DNA of 17,147 bases from Saccoglossus kowalevskii (taxonomy: Eukaryota; Hemichordata; Enteropneusta; Harrimaniidae): contig NW_003131856.1 in the NCBI RefSeq assembly GCF_000003605.2, positions 15,703 through 32,849 of the forward strand, written 5' to 3'. Numbering within the stretch: position 1 is the stretch's first letter; every line of letters begins with the position of its first letter. The position numbers were made by a program, and so were the translations under genes. Under the pieces are notes generated by a model. That model was not told the DNA's origin. It did not search any database and saw only the letters and a program-made list of their open reading frames with translations. Of this stretch, positions 9,067-16,490 are shown one piece after another.

Positions 9067-9279
9067 TTATTTGTATTCAACGGTAGCTATGTGCCACCTG
9101 GTAAATGTTGGAGATAATAAGGCACGCCGTGGTAACATATGGTATTCCGAACAAATATCATCTCTCCATTTGTAGTTAACCATCCTCCCAACCTTTGTTA
9201 ATAACAATGATACAAGACGCTTCTCAATACTCGTTGATTTCATTTTGGGGTTGTTTGTGTAACATTTCCAGACGAACAT
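9067..9279 (-). CDS. Small basic frame, unknown product
   Basis: The frame is 70 codons from an ATG at 9279 to a stop at 9067. It is rich in Lys and Arg, with three Trp, which is unusual for a chance frame in AT-rich DNA. No motif is recognised. No TATA box or acceptor stands out upstream. It could be an exon, a decayed element fragment or chance. Confidence 0.15.
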   Translation of the reverse strand: MFVWKCYTNNPKMKSTSIEKRLVSLLLTKVGRMVNYKWRDDICSEYHMLPRRALLSPTFTRWHIATVEYK

Positions 9280-10188
9280 TATGTATTATGCAGAGCAGTT
9301 GAAATTCCTTGTATATAAAATGCAAATAATTGTGTTAGAGTAATCGATGTTGGTTGTATATTGATGTTGTAGCCGTGTTATCAAGCACACCGAGAAAAAG
9401 AAATTACTAGAAGAATATTAATAACAATTACGTGTATGCGAGATAGTATGGTTTATTTAAACCGATTTATAAGGCAATTACAACACTTGCACAATTCGCA
9501 TTGGAGATTGTGTTGTAGTTGATTTGAAACATAATATATCTGGGTCATAGATCCACGTGATTTTATTGATTATTATGCGAATTTTGCTCTAGTATTTATA
9601 GAGCAACAAATAGTACACAACATTACGATCTGACCTCCGTGCCAATATATAATATGAAAACACAGACAATATTAGAAACGATATGCATGTTCAATTGATC
9701 TTGCATTGACAGGGTAGAATATTGAGTGATATATTATCGATGCCTCCCCTTTTGTAGGCCTATATCTCCTTAACGGAGTACGAATAACAGCCATCCAGGG
9801 CCCTAATTAAGAATAACATACATACGTGACAGGCGCGGCCATTGTTGTTAAGCGCAGTGCAACGTACATGCATGGTTACATTATATAAATGTAAATAAAA
9901 GATATTGTTACGGCCTTCGCCATATATGGAAGCACACTATAAATCCCATCAATAAAACAGTTGACAGTGTATTTCATCACAACGCTACACTTACACGATA
10001 ATGCAAACATAATCACGTTTTTGTTGTACATTTGAAGCGAGGAATTTAAGTGATGCATTTGTTATTAAAGACGTTATTTTTTGAGTGACACTTTTTTATC
10101 TGACTTGGCACGGGAAATTTTTCACTCGTTGTAGTATCTCGATAACTCCGTTATTTGTGCTATCGGTGGATGCATTGTTTACAACGGA
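9280..10188. other. AT-rich stretch with one good acceptor and scattered motifs
   Basis: A pyrimidine-rich acceptor CTCCCCTTTTGTAG ends near 9757. The frame after it stops within 17 codons, which is too short to call. GCGGCCATTGTTG near 9837 includes a Sox-type CCATTGTT. An octamer ATGCAAAT lies at 9320-9327. The minus-strand 60-codon frame at 9876-10058 looks like chance. I call no gene. Confidence 0.35.
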
Positions 10189-10314
10189 TTACACAGTTTC
10201 ACAATTTATGACTGCAAAGCACGAAAGATTTTCACAAATTTCCCTCAAAATGATGATTCTTTTACAAAATGTTGGCCCATCATGCACTTCGCGACGGCTC
10301 CCTTTTGACGCCAT
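10189..10314 (-). CDS. Possible 41-residue frame or first exon behind a YY1-like site
   Basis: The ATG at 10314 lies in CCAAGATGGCGTC, which is both a good translation start context and a YY1 consensus (CAAGATGGCG), a pairing common at animal promoters. The frame begins Met-Ala-Ser-Lys-Gly-Ser-Arg-Arg and is open for 41 codons. It has four Cys and a hydrophobic patch in the middle. I recognise no domain, and no strong splice donor is visible before the stop. The plus-strand frame over the same interval (10085-10387) opens at GTG and is probably its shadow. Confidence 0.2.
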   Translation of the reverse strand: MASKGSRREVHDGPTFCKRIIILREICENLSCFAVINCETV

Positions 10315-10687
10315 CTTGGATCCATTGGTGTCTGGAGAACACGCTTACACTGTGAAATTTGTTCAATTTTTCATGACTAAGAGGTGATTATTGGATTTTA
10401 TTTATATAGTATATTCCTTTATTGCTATGTTCTTTATCCGATTTTATATATCAGCACCGGTAACGTCGCTCACCTAAAAATATATCCGCGTTTGAAGGTA
10501 TCGTAACGTTTGTCTTTTTCTATGCGACCTCGCGGTGTTAAAATATGTAGTTTGGAAAACAATGCAAAGTGAGGCCAAACTTTATATGATAGGTTTTCTC
10601 GTTTAGTCGTAACGTCACATCTCTAGTATCGTGTAGTTTTACTGTTAGTTTCATTATAAATGTATTTTACGCTCATATATGTCTCTA
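10315..10687. other. Non-coding stretch; possible 3' end for the frame at 10688-10960
   Basis: On the minus strand AATAAA occurs at about 10398-10403, which would give the leftward frame at 10688-10960 a 3' UTR of about 285 nt. That site also lies just upstream of the 10189-10314 frame. I see nothing else. Confidence 0.3.
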
Positions 10688-10960
10688 CTAAACGATCTTA
10701 TACTGAAAATCCGCCGTTGTGATAAGTATGTACGCATCGAGAATGTGATGTGGGTCGCCGAGGCTGATACAATATGCGGCAGATAAATCAACCAGCAAGT
10801 TAAGTACGTTGTCAATAGCGGCCTTCTGCCGGCTGTAGATTAATTCTACGCGTTTTTTGCTTCTTTGTACATTGTTGGTAATGACACTACGATGTTTTTC
10901 TGTTGATGTGATAATTCTACAACCTGCATAGCGACGGTTAAATATCGAATTTAGACTCAT
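10688..10960 (-). CDS. Candidate small protein, 90 residues, unknown family
   Basis: This is the most coding-like ATG frame by composition. It runs from ATG at 10960 (A at -3) to TAG at 10688. About 43% of third positions are G or C in a region that is otherwise about one third G+C, the codon mix is varied, and there is no low-complexity run. The first half is basic (Arg/Lys clusters at residues 9-10 and 33-37); the second half is mildly hydrophobic and acidic. I recognise no domain. An octamer ATGCAAAT lies upstream at 11004-10997 (minus reading), and AATAAA follows at about 10403-10398. The alternatives are an exon of a larger gene or a long chance frame. Confidence 0.3.
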   Translation of the reverse strand: MSLNSIFNRRYAGCRIITSTEKHRSVITNNVQRSKKRVELIYSRQKAAIDNVLNLLVDLSAAYCISLGDPHHILDAYILITTADFQYKIV

Positions 10961-11116
10961 TTTCGAGTATAGCGAGACAGGAAGGGAGTCGAGCTAATTT
11001 GCATGTCAAACAAGTCCTGCTTTCATGTGCGCTCGCTCAGTTGACACGTACGACTATTTTTATTGACTGTATGTGCTGTAACCCTTGACTGCCGTTAAAT
11101 CGCTCTGTATTTTTAG
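10961..11116. promoter_or_regulatory. Possible shared upstream region between divergent frames
   Basis: This interval separates the leftward frame (ATG at 10960) from the rightward exon candidate starting at 11117. It has an octamer ATGCAAAT (minus, 11004-10997) inside the 13-mer ATGCAAATTAGCT, and several CpGs. An acceptor CTCTGTATTTTTAG ends at 11116. No TATA box is visible. Confidence 0.2.
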
Positions 11117-11285
11117 AAGGTTGATTTTTTTTTATTCGCAAATGCGAATTTGTTTTAAGCGTATTTCGGACTTCTCTTGCCTTGGCGGATTTGAGTGCCT
11201 TCGTGATTGTTGGGTTGTAGGTGGCGTAGTTCTCAATCGCACGTCACTGTGCAACAATCGTTCGCAGCTGCTCCAGTGTAGATAG
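11117..11285 (+). CDS. Possible terminal coding exon, Cys-rich, unknown family
   Basis: A good 3' splice site (CTCTGTATTTTTAG) ends at 11116. The frame then runs about 55 codons to TAG at 11283-11285. The last 36 residues have five Cys, Gly-Gly, a Trp and an Asn-Arg-Thr glycosylation-type site, which is more protein-like than neighbouring frames. A long T-rich, CpG-poor tract with AATAAA signals follows on the same strand, as expected of a 3' UTR. I recognise no domain, and no upstream exon was found. A 16-nt hairpin (ATTCGC-AAAT-GCGAAT) lies inside the exon near 11136. Confidence 0.25.
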
Positions 11286-13429
11286 GTGTTTTGTATTAAT
11301 TATACGTTTTTTGTTTGTATTTATTTTAAATATTTTAGTTGTATTTATTCAAATATATTATTCAAATCATTCCTACTACAAACATATTCCCTGTAACTGC
11401 GGAGATGGTTTATTGAGCTTGTAGGAAGGTTGTATCTTTAAGAATAAGGCATGTCCTTGAAATGTAATAATAAATTTGAATAGATGTGTCATGTATAGCC
11501 AGGTCAGAGTTCATTTCTTAGCAAATGTTTAACTGAGTCCATTGCTGTTCAACTAGTTTATCCCTGGTAATTCATGACATCAAATTTTTTTGGTTAGTTT
11601 ACAATATTTTAAAAAACAACTAAAGAAATTCTCTGGTTCTCAATGCATGGCAATTACCATCTCTTTAATTTGTTCTTTTTTGAAGACTTGTTTCATTTTA
11701 TTTATTTTGCATGCTGTTCTTTGGAGTTGCACTTGCTTATATCTTTAGATGTATTTAAGACATCAGTGTTTATACTTAGTAATTATGTCTACTCTTTATT
11801 TCATGTGCTAATCAAGTCATTTGTGCTTTTTTGAATTGTGCTTGGTAAAATCACATGCAGTGTCTGCCTTTTGCGTACTTAAGTATAACTGTATTCAAAA
11901 TGAGTGTAAACCATCTGTTGTCTGTTGTATTCCTGATTTGGCAATAGGGGATTACACAGTGTATATGTATCTCGGCAGGGATCGGGTGTCAATGTTTACT
12001 TAGAAACAGGAGTATGTTAATATAGGGTTTGTTGAAGACTGGTCAGTTGGCACCAGTTTGTGGGTGGTATTTTATGATATAATTGTATATCATGTCACTT
12101 TGGTGATATAAATACTTGAGGTTGTGATGTTTGTTTCGTCAATAACACCTGACTACTGTACCTTGTAAAAAATACTACACATATTATTATTGACCTTTGT
12201 TCACTTCTAGGATATGATAACTGTAAATAATTCTATTCTTTGATAGAGATATTTGGAAATATTATCTATTATTTGCACACATGTAATCTCAAATTCATTC
12301 CCAGTGCAAAGACTGCTTGCGCACTAATTATATATTTTTGTACATTATACATTTTTTTAATTTTTTTTTATATTTTTGTAGTGAAGGAATGATTTTTTTT
12401 TTTAAGAATACGTAAAGTGTTTAGTATGCATGTTTGGAAATGTGATGGTATTTTTTTTTTTTTTTTCGTAAATTCAGAATTTGAAAATAATTAATGAACC
12501 CTACAACTAAGGGCCAGTTTACATGAACCCCATCCTGCTATGTTAACAATCCGGTGAATAAATGACTTGCATTTTCAATGTTAATTCAGCTCATTTGGGT
12601 TTGTCCAGTCTATGAAAAAAACATTGCATTTCTCACATGAAATGAATATTGAATGTTAAGTATGTCGGTGTATCAAATCATTTGCTGATTATATCTAATG
12701 CAACTACATGTGTATGATATAAGCAATAACATTATTAAATACATAAGCACAATTTTTAGCTCTATATTAGTACACAATGGTATTTATGAAACTCTTTTAT
12801 TATTAATTTGGTATAACTGGGGAATTATAAAATTGTTTGCAATAGGGATTATCTGTAATTATTTTTATAATTATTTTATAAGTACAGGACAGTATTTTAC
12901 AAGAGATCCTATCGCTAAAGTTAAATATAGCCACTCATCGGATATGAATACAATTATTAATATGAATATTCGCACCATGAAAATATGATTGAATTTAAAA
13001 AAATAAAAAGAGGTCATAATGTTTACTATATAAATTGTAAGCCTGGATGCATTTTGGCGTCTTTTTGTTTCTTTTCTTTGTAAATGTAATTGTCTAGTGT
13101 CGGAAAAGAACCCTCATTTTCCACACGCTACGTTTTCGTTTCTTTTCCTGGTATGATAAATTACCATTATTTGAAGAGCGCCACCAGTGTTGTAGCCCAA
13201 CTTAGCCACTTTTACTATTACTATTCTTTTACATTTCTGTAGGAAATTCTTTCATGCTGTAGAATTCCACTAAATTTGTTTAAGTATTTTTATTGTTGTT
13301 TTATTGTTTTATTGTTTATGTTATTTATAATTAGGTTTGAGTTGTGTGTATTGTGAAAGTTGACGATGACAGTGAAAAGATTACAAGACTGTAGATTGTT
13401 TTAGATTCTCTGCCGTGACAAAGTGAAGC
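11286..13429 (+). other. T-rich, CpG-poor tract resembling a long 3' UTR
   Basis: By hand count 11281-13040 holds about 15 CpGs, roughly a third of that expected, and the plus strand is rich in T. AATAAA signals lie at 11469, 12557 and 13002. T-runs lie at 12361-12369, 12393-12403 and 12451-12466 (16 T). A TTTTATTG microrepeat lies at about 13286-13318. The frames at 11643-11834 and 12698-12988 are Phe/Ile/Leu-rich translations of T-rich DNA, and I do not call them genes. The tract may be the 3' UTR of the exon at 11117-11285, or intron or decayed DNA. Confidence 0.3.
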
Positions 13430-13531
13430 TACCTTTACCTAAGTATGAGCCCCTCCTCGAGTATAAGCCCACCCTCTGTTTTCAGACATTTAACAAGTGG
13501 AGGGCATCTCCGAGTATAGGCCCAGGGGGAT
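13430..13531 (+). repeat. Left terminal region of copy A
   Basis: This region carries subterminal repeats of the word GAGTATAAGCCCA: GTATGAGCCCC near 13443, GAGTATAAGCCCACCC at 13460 and GAGTATAGGCCCAGG at 13512. It aligns with the terminal region of copy B read on the minus strand: TATAAGC(G)CCCACCC, then ACATTT, then TA(A/G)GC-CCCA at matching spacing. Confidence 0.6.
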
Positions 13532-14171
13532 TTTATCGGGTGTCGACGACATTATTTTTTAAAATATGCAAGTAAAAAGTGTATTTCATTGCATAATAAT
13601 CGTGATTGATACGGTAGTTTGGTTCCTGCTTTTATGAGAAAACTCCATTAATTTCAGAGTGGTTGGCCGGCAAACCTACGGAACATGGTTCGCACCTTTT
13701 CTATTCTGTTATTTACTCACGATGAATCCCGGTGTTGTAATACTGAAGTAATTAATCCATATTCCTTTTGAGTAGTGGTTTTAGAAATGCCAAAAATGGG
13801 CATTGAACATAGTTTCACTTTTCCGAATAATTGTGTCCATTGAGACCTTCGTGAATGGAATGTGAACAAGCAAACTATTGTTTGACATGACTTGTTGGTG
13901 ACCGTGAAACGTTTAAATACTTCCTCCAACCTCAGTTTACTTTTTGAAAATTGCGAATCAACAGCTTTAAGGAAAAAAATCAACGTTTTTTGTCGAAATC
14001 AGATCGTATTTTAACATCATGGTAATTCACTTTCGCATTGCGTTGAAAAAATTACTACGTCAATAATCGAAAAACTTCGTCTGTACGACACAGCATTTTG
14101 ATTGGTTAACGAAAGACATGACCTGCTAGGTCAAAGGAAGTTGTTCAGGTCAAATCATGATGAAAAATATC

Positions 14172-14303
14172 ATGGCGGAAATTGCTTTATATCAAGAGTG
14201 TGCGAGCGATCAAAAACATTCCACAACGAAGATAATGATAAAGATCTTGCCTTCGACAGTTTTCCCACAGACCCTACCCATTTTTGCACCGTAAATTCAG
14301 ACG
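14172..14303 (+). pseudogene. First-exon remnant inside copy A
   Basis: The ATG at 14172 begins Met-Ala-Glu-Ile-Ala-Leu-Tyr. Copy B has the matching start Met-Ala-Glu-Asn-Ala-Phe-His at 16146 (minus). A CCAAT box read as GATTGGTT lies about 70 bp upstream in both copies. The sequence reaches a donor ACG|GTATGT at 14303/14304; copy B has GG|TACGT-type GTACGT at the same place. From the ATG the frame stops after 40 codons (14292), before the donor. A neighbouring frame carries an acidic run (N-E-D-N-D-K-D) that is matched in copy B (N-D-E-D-F-D-F-D), so indels have scrambled the frame. It is probably the start of the element's own protein. Confidence 0.45.
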
Positions 14304-14504
14304 GTATGTAAATCGTATTGTAATAAAATGTGTGTATTTTTATGAACATATTTGTTTCTTCATTGTAAAAAGTGTTGTGGAAATCAAAAAGACATAATAT
14401 TTCTTCGAGACCGGCACTGTGAACGAAAAATGTAATTTTGATGATTTTTCGAGGTTGGGAAGAGGGGTACAATTTTAAACCCCCAAAAAAATTATCTTTT
14501 CTGA

Positions 14505-14590
14505 GGTGGTCCTCAAGTATAAGCCCACCCCCTAATTTTCCCGATTTTACATGTTGAGGCCCCTGGGCTTACACTCTGGGAAGTACGGTA
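14505..14590 (-). repeat. Right terminal region of copy A
   Basis: On the plus strand it contains AAGTATAAGCCCACCCCC (14515), then CCCCTGGGCTTACACTCTGG, and ends TACGGTA at 14584-14590. Read inward from the tip, it mirrors the order of motifs in the left end. Confidence 0.6.
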
Positions 14591-15085
14591 TAATGATTTA
14601 TCTACGTAGACCATGTTGCAATTCCAAATCATAGTAAATTGTGAGATAGTTTTGAGAGAATTGAATCATGACGAAACAAAACACCGTCAATCACACTTTT
14701 TGGCACGCCTTCTATTGTTTCCTAACGTACAAGTATTACAAGTGCAGCCCCAAATACAGTGGTTGCATAAATATTTATAAACTTTACAGTACTAAAACTT
14801 TTGGCATGCAACATTGCATCATCCAGATTGTATATGGCGTTCTGCAATTAGATAAATTTGCATAAATGTAGGAATTACAATATTGGAGATTGATTATATT
14901 TAAGAAGATATTGTGTTTCAATAGCAGTGCATCCATAGATTTTTAGTCGATGTGAAGCTACTTGCGTGACTGTGCCTGACACAAATTCTAACACATAATA
15001 GTCAGCCCACTGAAAGAAATGCTCGTTTGTTGACAGGTTGTTTTCGACACATTAAATTCTGCCTTATGTATATGCTTTGACTCAC
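14591..15085. other. AT-rich stretch, no gene called
   Basis: The plus-strand 65-codon ATG frame at 14668-14865 has no recognisable motif and is likely chance. An octamer on the minus strand lies at 14856-14863. Confidence 0.4.
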
Positions 15086-15144
15086 CTTTTTCTTTGGAGT
15101 GAATAGGCCAAATATTTCTGTGTTTTCGGTAACTTTATACTTGC
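15086..15144 (-). CDS. Possible 59-nt internal exon with strong splice sites
   Basis: Read on the minus strand, the acceptor ATGCCTCTACCACATAG is followed by 59 nt and then a consensus donor AAAAAG|GTGAGT (exon end 15086). One frame is open across the whole exon (2 + 57 nt) and codes a hydrophilic segment with several Lys and Glu around Ile-Phe-Gly-Leu-Phe-Thr-Pro and ending Lys-Lys-Lys. This donor is the best match to consensus I found in the window. No partner exon is certain. The frame at 15205-15438 upstream on the same strand ends in a stop before it. Confidence 0.3.
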
Positions 15145-15204
15145 CTATGTGGTAGAGGCATTATTGTTTATACAAATGAACTCAGCATTTTTTTTTTATG
15201 CAAA

Positions 15205-15438
15205 TTAGCTGTGGTCATTTGTCCAGTGTTGTGTTTTTTTATTGGCGATCTGCTCCATTAGGTTTTCCCTTAAAATCACTTGTGTGTGTCTGTCTATCTG
15301 TTGGTGATCCGCTTCGCTAGGATTGCCATTAAAATCACTTTTGTGTGTCTGTCTGGTGTTTGTGTGATTTCCAGTGTCTTCAAGTATTAATTCGTCTATT
15401 ATTTTTTTGCCTTGGCCGATTTCAGCCAAATAAGCCAT
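15205..15438 (-). CDS. Candidate 77-residue frame, doubtful
   Basis: The ATG at 15438 has A at -3 and G at +4. It begins Met-Ala-Tyr-Leu-Ala-Glu-Ile-Gly, continues with a Lys/Ile/Glu-rich helix-like stretch (residues 11-21), then a very polar His/Asn/Gln/Asp-rich stretch to the stop at 15205. A 59-bp imperfect direct repeat (15244-15302 and 15303-15357) lies inside the frame. Because 59 is not a multiple of three, the two copies are read in different frames, which argues against selection on the protein. Upstream lie an E-box CACGTGAC (15460-15467) and RFX-like and TFE-like words. I recognise no family. Confidence 0.2.
   Translation of the reverse strand: MAYLAEIGQGKKIIDELILEDTGNHTNTRQTHKSDFNGNPSEADHQQIDRHTQVILRENLMEQIANKKTQHWTNDHS
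15244..15357. repeat. 59-bp imperfect tandem duplication
   Basis: GATCTGCTCCATTAGG...TTAAAATCACTTG with TGTGTGTCTGTCT (from 15247) recurs as GATCCGCTTCGCTAGG...TTAAAATCACTTT with TGTGTGTCTGTCT (from 15306). The offset is 59 bp at every shared block. Confidence 0.75.
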
Positions 15439-15459
15439 ATTCCGCTCACTGCAAGATCT

Positions 15460-15507
15460 CACGTGACCAAGCTTTATGTCCTTAGCAACCAGTTTTGATC
15501 ATGTGAC
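15460..15507. promoter_or_regulatory. Cluster of E-box and RFX-like words
   Basis: CACGTGAC at 15460-15467 within TCACGTGACC matches the TFEB/USF type of E-box. CTTAGCAACC at 15481-15490 resembles an RFX half site. CATGTGAC at 15500-15507 is a second E-box-like word. The cluster would sit just upstream of the leftward ATG at 15438. It overlaps the start of the rightward START-like exon, so one of the two readings is probably coincidental. Confidence 0.2.
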
Positions 15508-15661
15508 ACAGGTCAAGCTTTTCCCTAGAGATGGTGGCAGCGCCATTGCATACTCTGTTGTATTCCATTCACACAACAATATCGACTGTACAAAAACGCC
15601 ACAATGGGTGTTAAACAGTGCTTTTAAGATGAATGCAAGAGCGATTCTCGATTTCATCTGA
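15486..15661 (+). CDS. Possible terminal exon resembling the end of a START lipid-binding domain
   Basis: A splice acceptor GCTTTATGTCCTTAG ends at 15485, and the frame is open to TGA at 15659-15661 (57 codons; 61 if started at an ATG at 15476). Composition is coding-like, with G+C well above the surroundings. The segment ends T-P-Q-W-V-L-N-S-A-F-K-M-N-A-R-A-I-L-D-F-I. This is similar in form to the last helix of START domains (P-x-W-hydrophobic-hydrophobic-N-x-A then a helix), preceded by a beta-strand-like I-A-Y-S-V-V. In that family the end of the domain closes a lipid-binding pocket. The match is from memory of the pattern, not an alignment. No upstream START exon was found, so it is a lone exon, a captured fragment or a coincidence. 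Confidence 0.3.
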
Positions 15662-15690
15662 AGGATTACACGAATGGTGTTTTTTTTTAC

Positions 15691-15948
15691 ATGTTTCCCA
15701 AAACAAAAAAAACACAACCTGGGAAATGTGATCGGTGGATCGGTGCCTGTTCTTGTGCTGATGACACCGGATCATGCAAGACACTTACAGTACTCGAACA
15801 TGTTAGCGCCAAGTGTCCTCACTCAGAAAATCATGATTTCTTTAAGGGTGGCACCTGCTCGGGGAAGAGTGCAAATGACAATTTCAATTCACCATGCAAC
15901 AGATTGAGGGGGATATTACATCTGAATGAAATACAATTACAAAATTAA
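15691..15948 (+). pseudogene. Cys-rich frame resembling a damaged SWIM zinc finger
   Basis: The frame is 85 codons from ATG to TAA with Cys at residues 13, 20, 22, 29, 42, 56 and 69. Residues 19-35, A-C-S-C-A-D-D-T-G-S-C-K-T-L-T-V-L, fit the SWIM pattern C-x-C-x(n)-C-x-H followed by a hydrophobic helix. Spacing and the G-S-C-K step are right, but Thr31 stands where the metal-binding His is expected. SWIM fingers occur in MULE-type transposases and in expanded invertebrate families. The rest of such a protein is absent. The piece ends 9 bp before the homology boundary of transposon copy B, which lies on the other strand. A decayed fragment is the likeliest reading; an active-protein exon is possible. 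Confidence 0.33.
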
Positions 15949-15956
15949 TTGCCTTG

Positions 15957-16490
15957 TCATTAAATGAAGAAATCAAAATGGTCACAAAAAAATATGCACA
16001 TTTTATTACAATATTAATTACGTACCACCCAAATTTATGAGGTTAAAATATTAGAGTCTGTTGAACACAGTCAAAGTCAAAATCTTCATCATTGTCAAAT
16101 GTTTCGGATCGTACGCAAACTCACGATGAAAAGCATTTTCTGCCATGAAATATTCTTGCACGATTTGATCTGTAACAACGTCCTTTGACCTAATGGGTCA
16201 AGTCAGTAATCAACCAATCAGATGGTTACCTTCATCTCCACATTCACAACAAATTCGCAGTCGTCGATATCTATATCATATGAAAAAATATATGTATCAT
16301 ATAAAAACGATTACCAGTTAAGCAATGATCAATAACCAAGTTTTATGATTAGACAGTCAAATTAGGGGTATTTTGAAAGGGATGGGTGCTTAGCTGAATG
16401 TGAACCCGAAAATAGAAATGTCCCAAAAGTTGGGGTGGGCGCTTATAACTTTTCATATAACTTTTCTTCAAACTTTAGTTTTAAATACGG
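15957..16490 (-). mobile_element. DNA transposon copy B, inverted relative to copy A, probably truncated
   Basis: Read on the minus strand, the end starts at about 16490 with CCGTATTT. The subterminal blocks are ATAAGCGCCCACCCC (about 16452-16435) and TAAGCACCCATCCC (about 16392-16379), aligning with copy A. From 16221 to 15957 it matches copy A 14098-14365 through the CCAAT box, start codon, donor and the first part of an intron (GTAATAAAATGTG in A, GTAATAAAATGTGCAT in B). Between end and CCAAT box it is about 400 bp shorter than copy A. No second terminal region was found to the left, so its other end is lost, or lies beyond sequence I could match. Confidence 0.6.
16026..16146 (-). pseudogene. 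First-exon remnant inside copy B
   Basis: The ATG at 16146 starts Met-Ala-Glu-Asn-Ala-Phe-His. A stop follows after 32 codons, before the donor GTACGT whose intron begins at 16025. It is homologous to 14172-14303 of copy A by position and by the words TAGGTCAAAGGA, AAACATT and AATGATRAAGAT. Both copies have damaged frames in the acidic stretch. The promoter-like CCAATCA lies at 16215-16221. Confidence 0.45.

Larger units (their letters stand above)
13430..14590 (+). mobile_element. DNA transposon copy A, decayed, family not identified
   Basis: The two ends are related in inverted orientation. The left end reads TACCTTTACC, then GAGTATAAGCCCACCC and GAGTATAGGCCCAGGGGG. The right end, read from outside, starts TACCGTACTTCCC, then AGTGTAAGCCCAGGGGCC and GGGGTGGGCTTATACTTGAG. 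Both ends show TA followed by CCKT, consistent with a TA target site. The interior shares a stretch of about 265 bp (14098-14365) with copy B. A TACGGTA word at 13610 inside the element may be a remnant of a nested end. No intact transposase is present. TA targets fit Tc1/mariner/pogo-like elements among others, but this is not shown. Confidence 0.65.

Noticed and set aside
9119-9136. TAAGGCACGCCGTGGTAA resembles miR-124
   Set aside because: It diverges from the mature sequence after the first ten bases, and the flanks do not fold into a stem opposite it; only GTGCC/GGCAC pairs.
11643-11834. 63-codon Phe/Leu-rich frame
   Set aside because: T-rich DNA gives such frames by chance. It lies in the CpG-poor tract with no supporting signal.
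12698-12988. 96-codon ATG frame with membrane-like segments
   Set aside because: It consists of Ile/Asn/Tyr/Phe-rich translation of very AT-rich DNA inside a UTR-like tract. Composition explains it, and no motif or splice signal supports it.
13163-13176. GAGCGCCACCAGTG as a CTCF site
   Set aside because: The core is one base short of the consensus spacing, and a single loose match is not evidence.
13610-13616. TACGGTA as the right end of a 187-bp MITE starting at 13430
   Set aside because: The sequence inward from this word does not mirror the left end, while the end at 14584-14590 does.
13717-13983. 88-codon minus-strand frame inside transposon copy A
   Set aside because: There is no recognisable transposase motif, it lies opposite the direction of the element's start codon, and it has no counterpart in copy B.
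15499-15717. 72-codon minus-strand frame
   Set aside because: It lies antisense to the better START-like exon and opens only as its shadow; no motif is seen.
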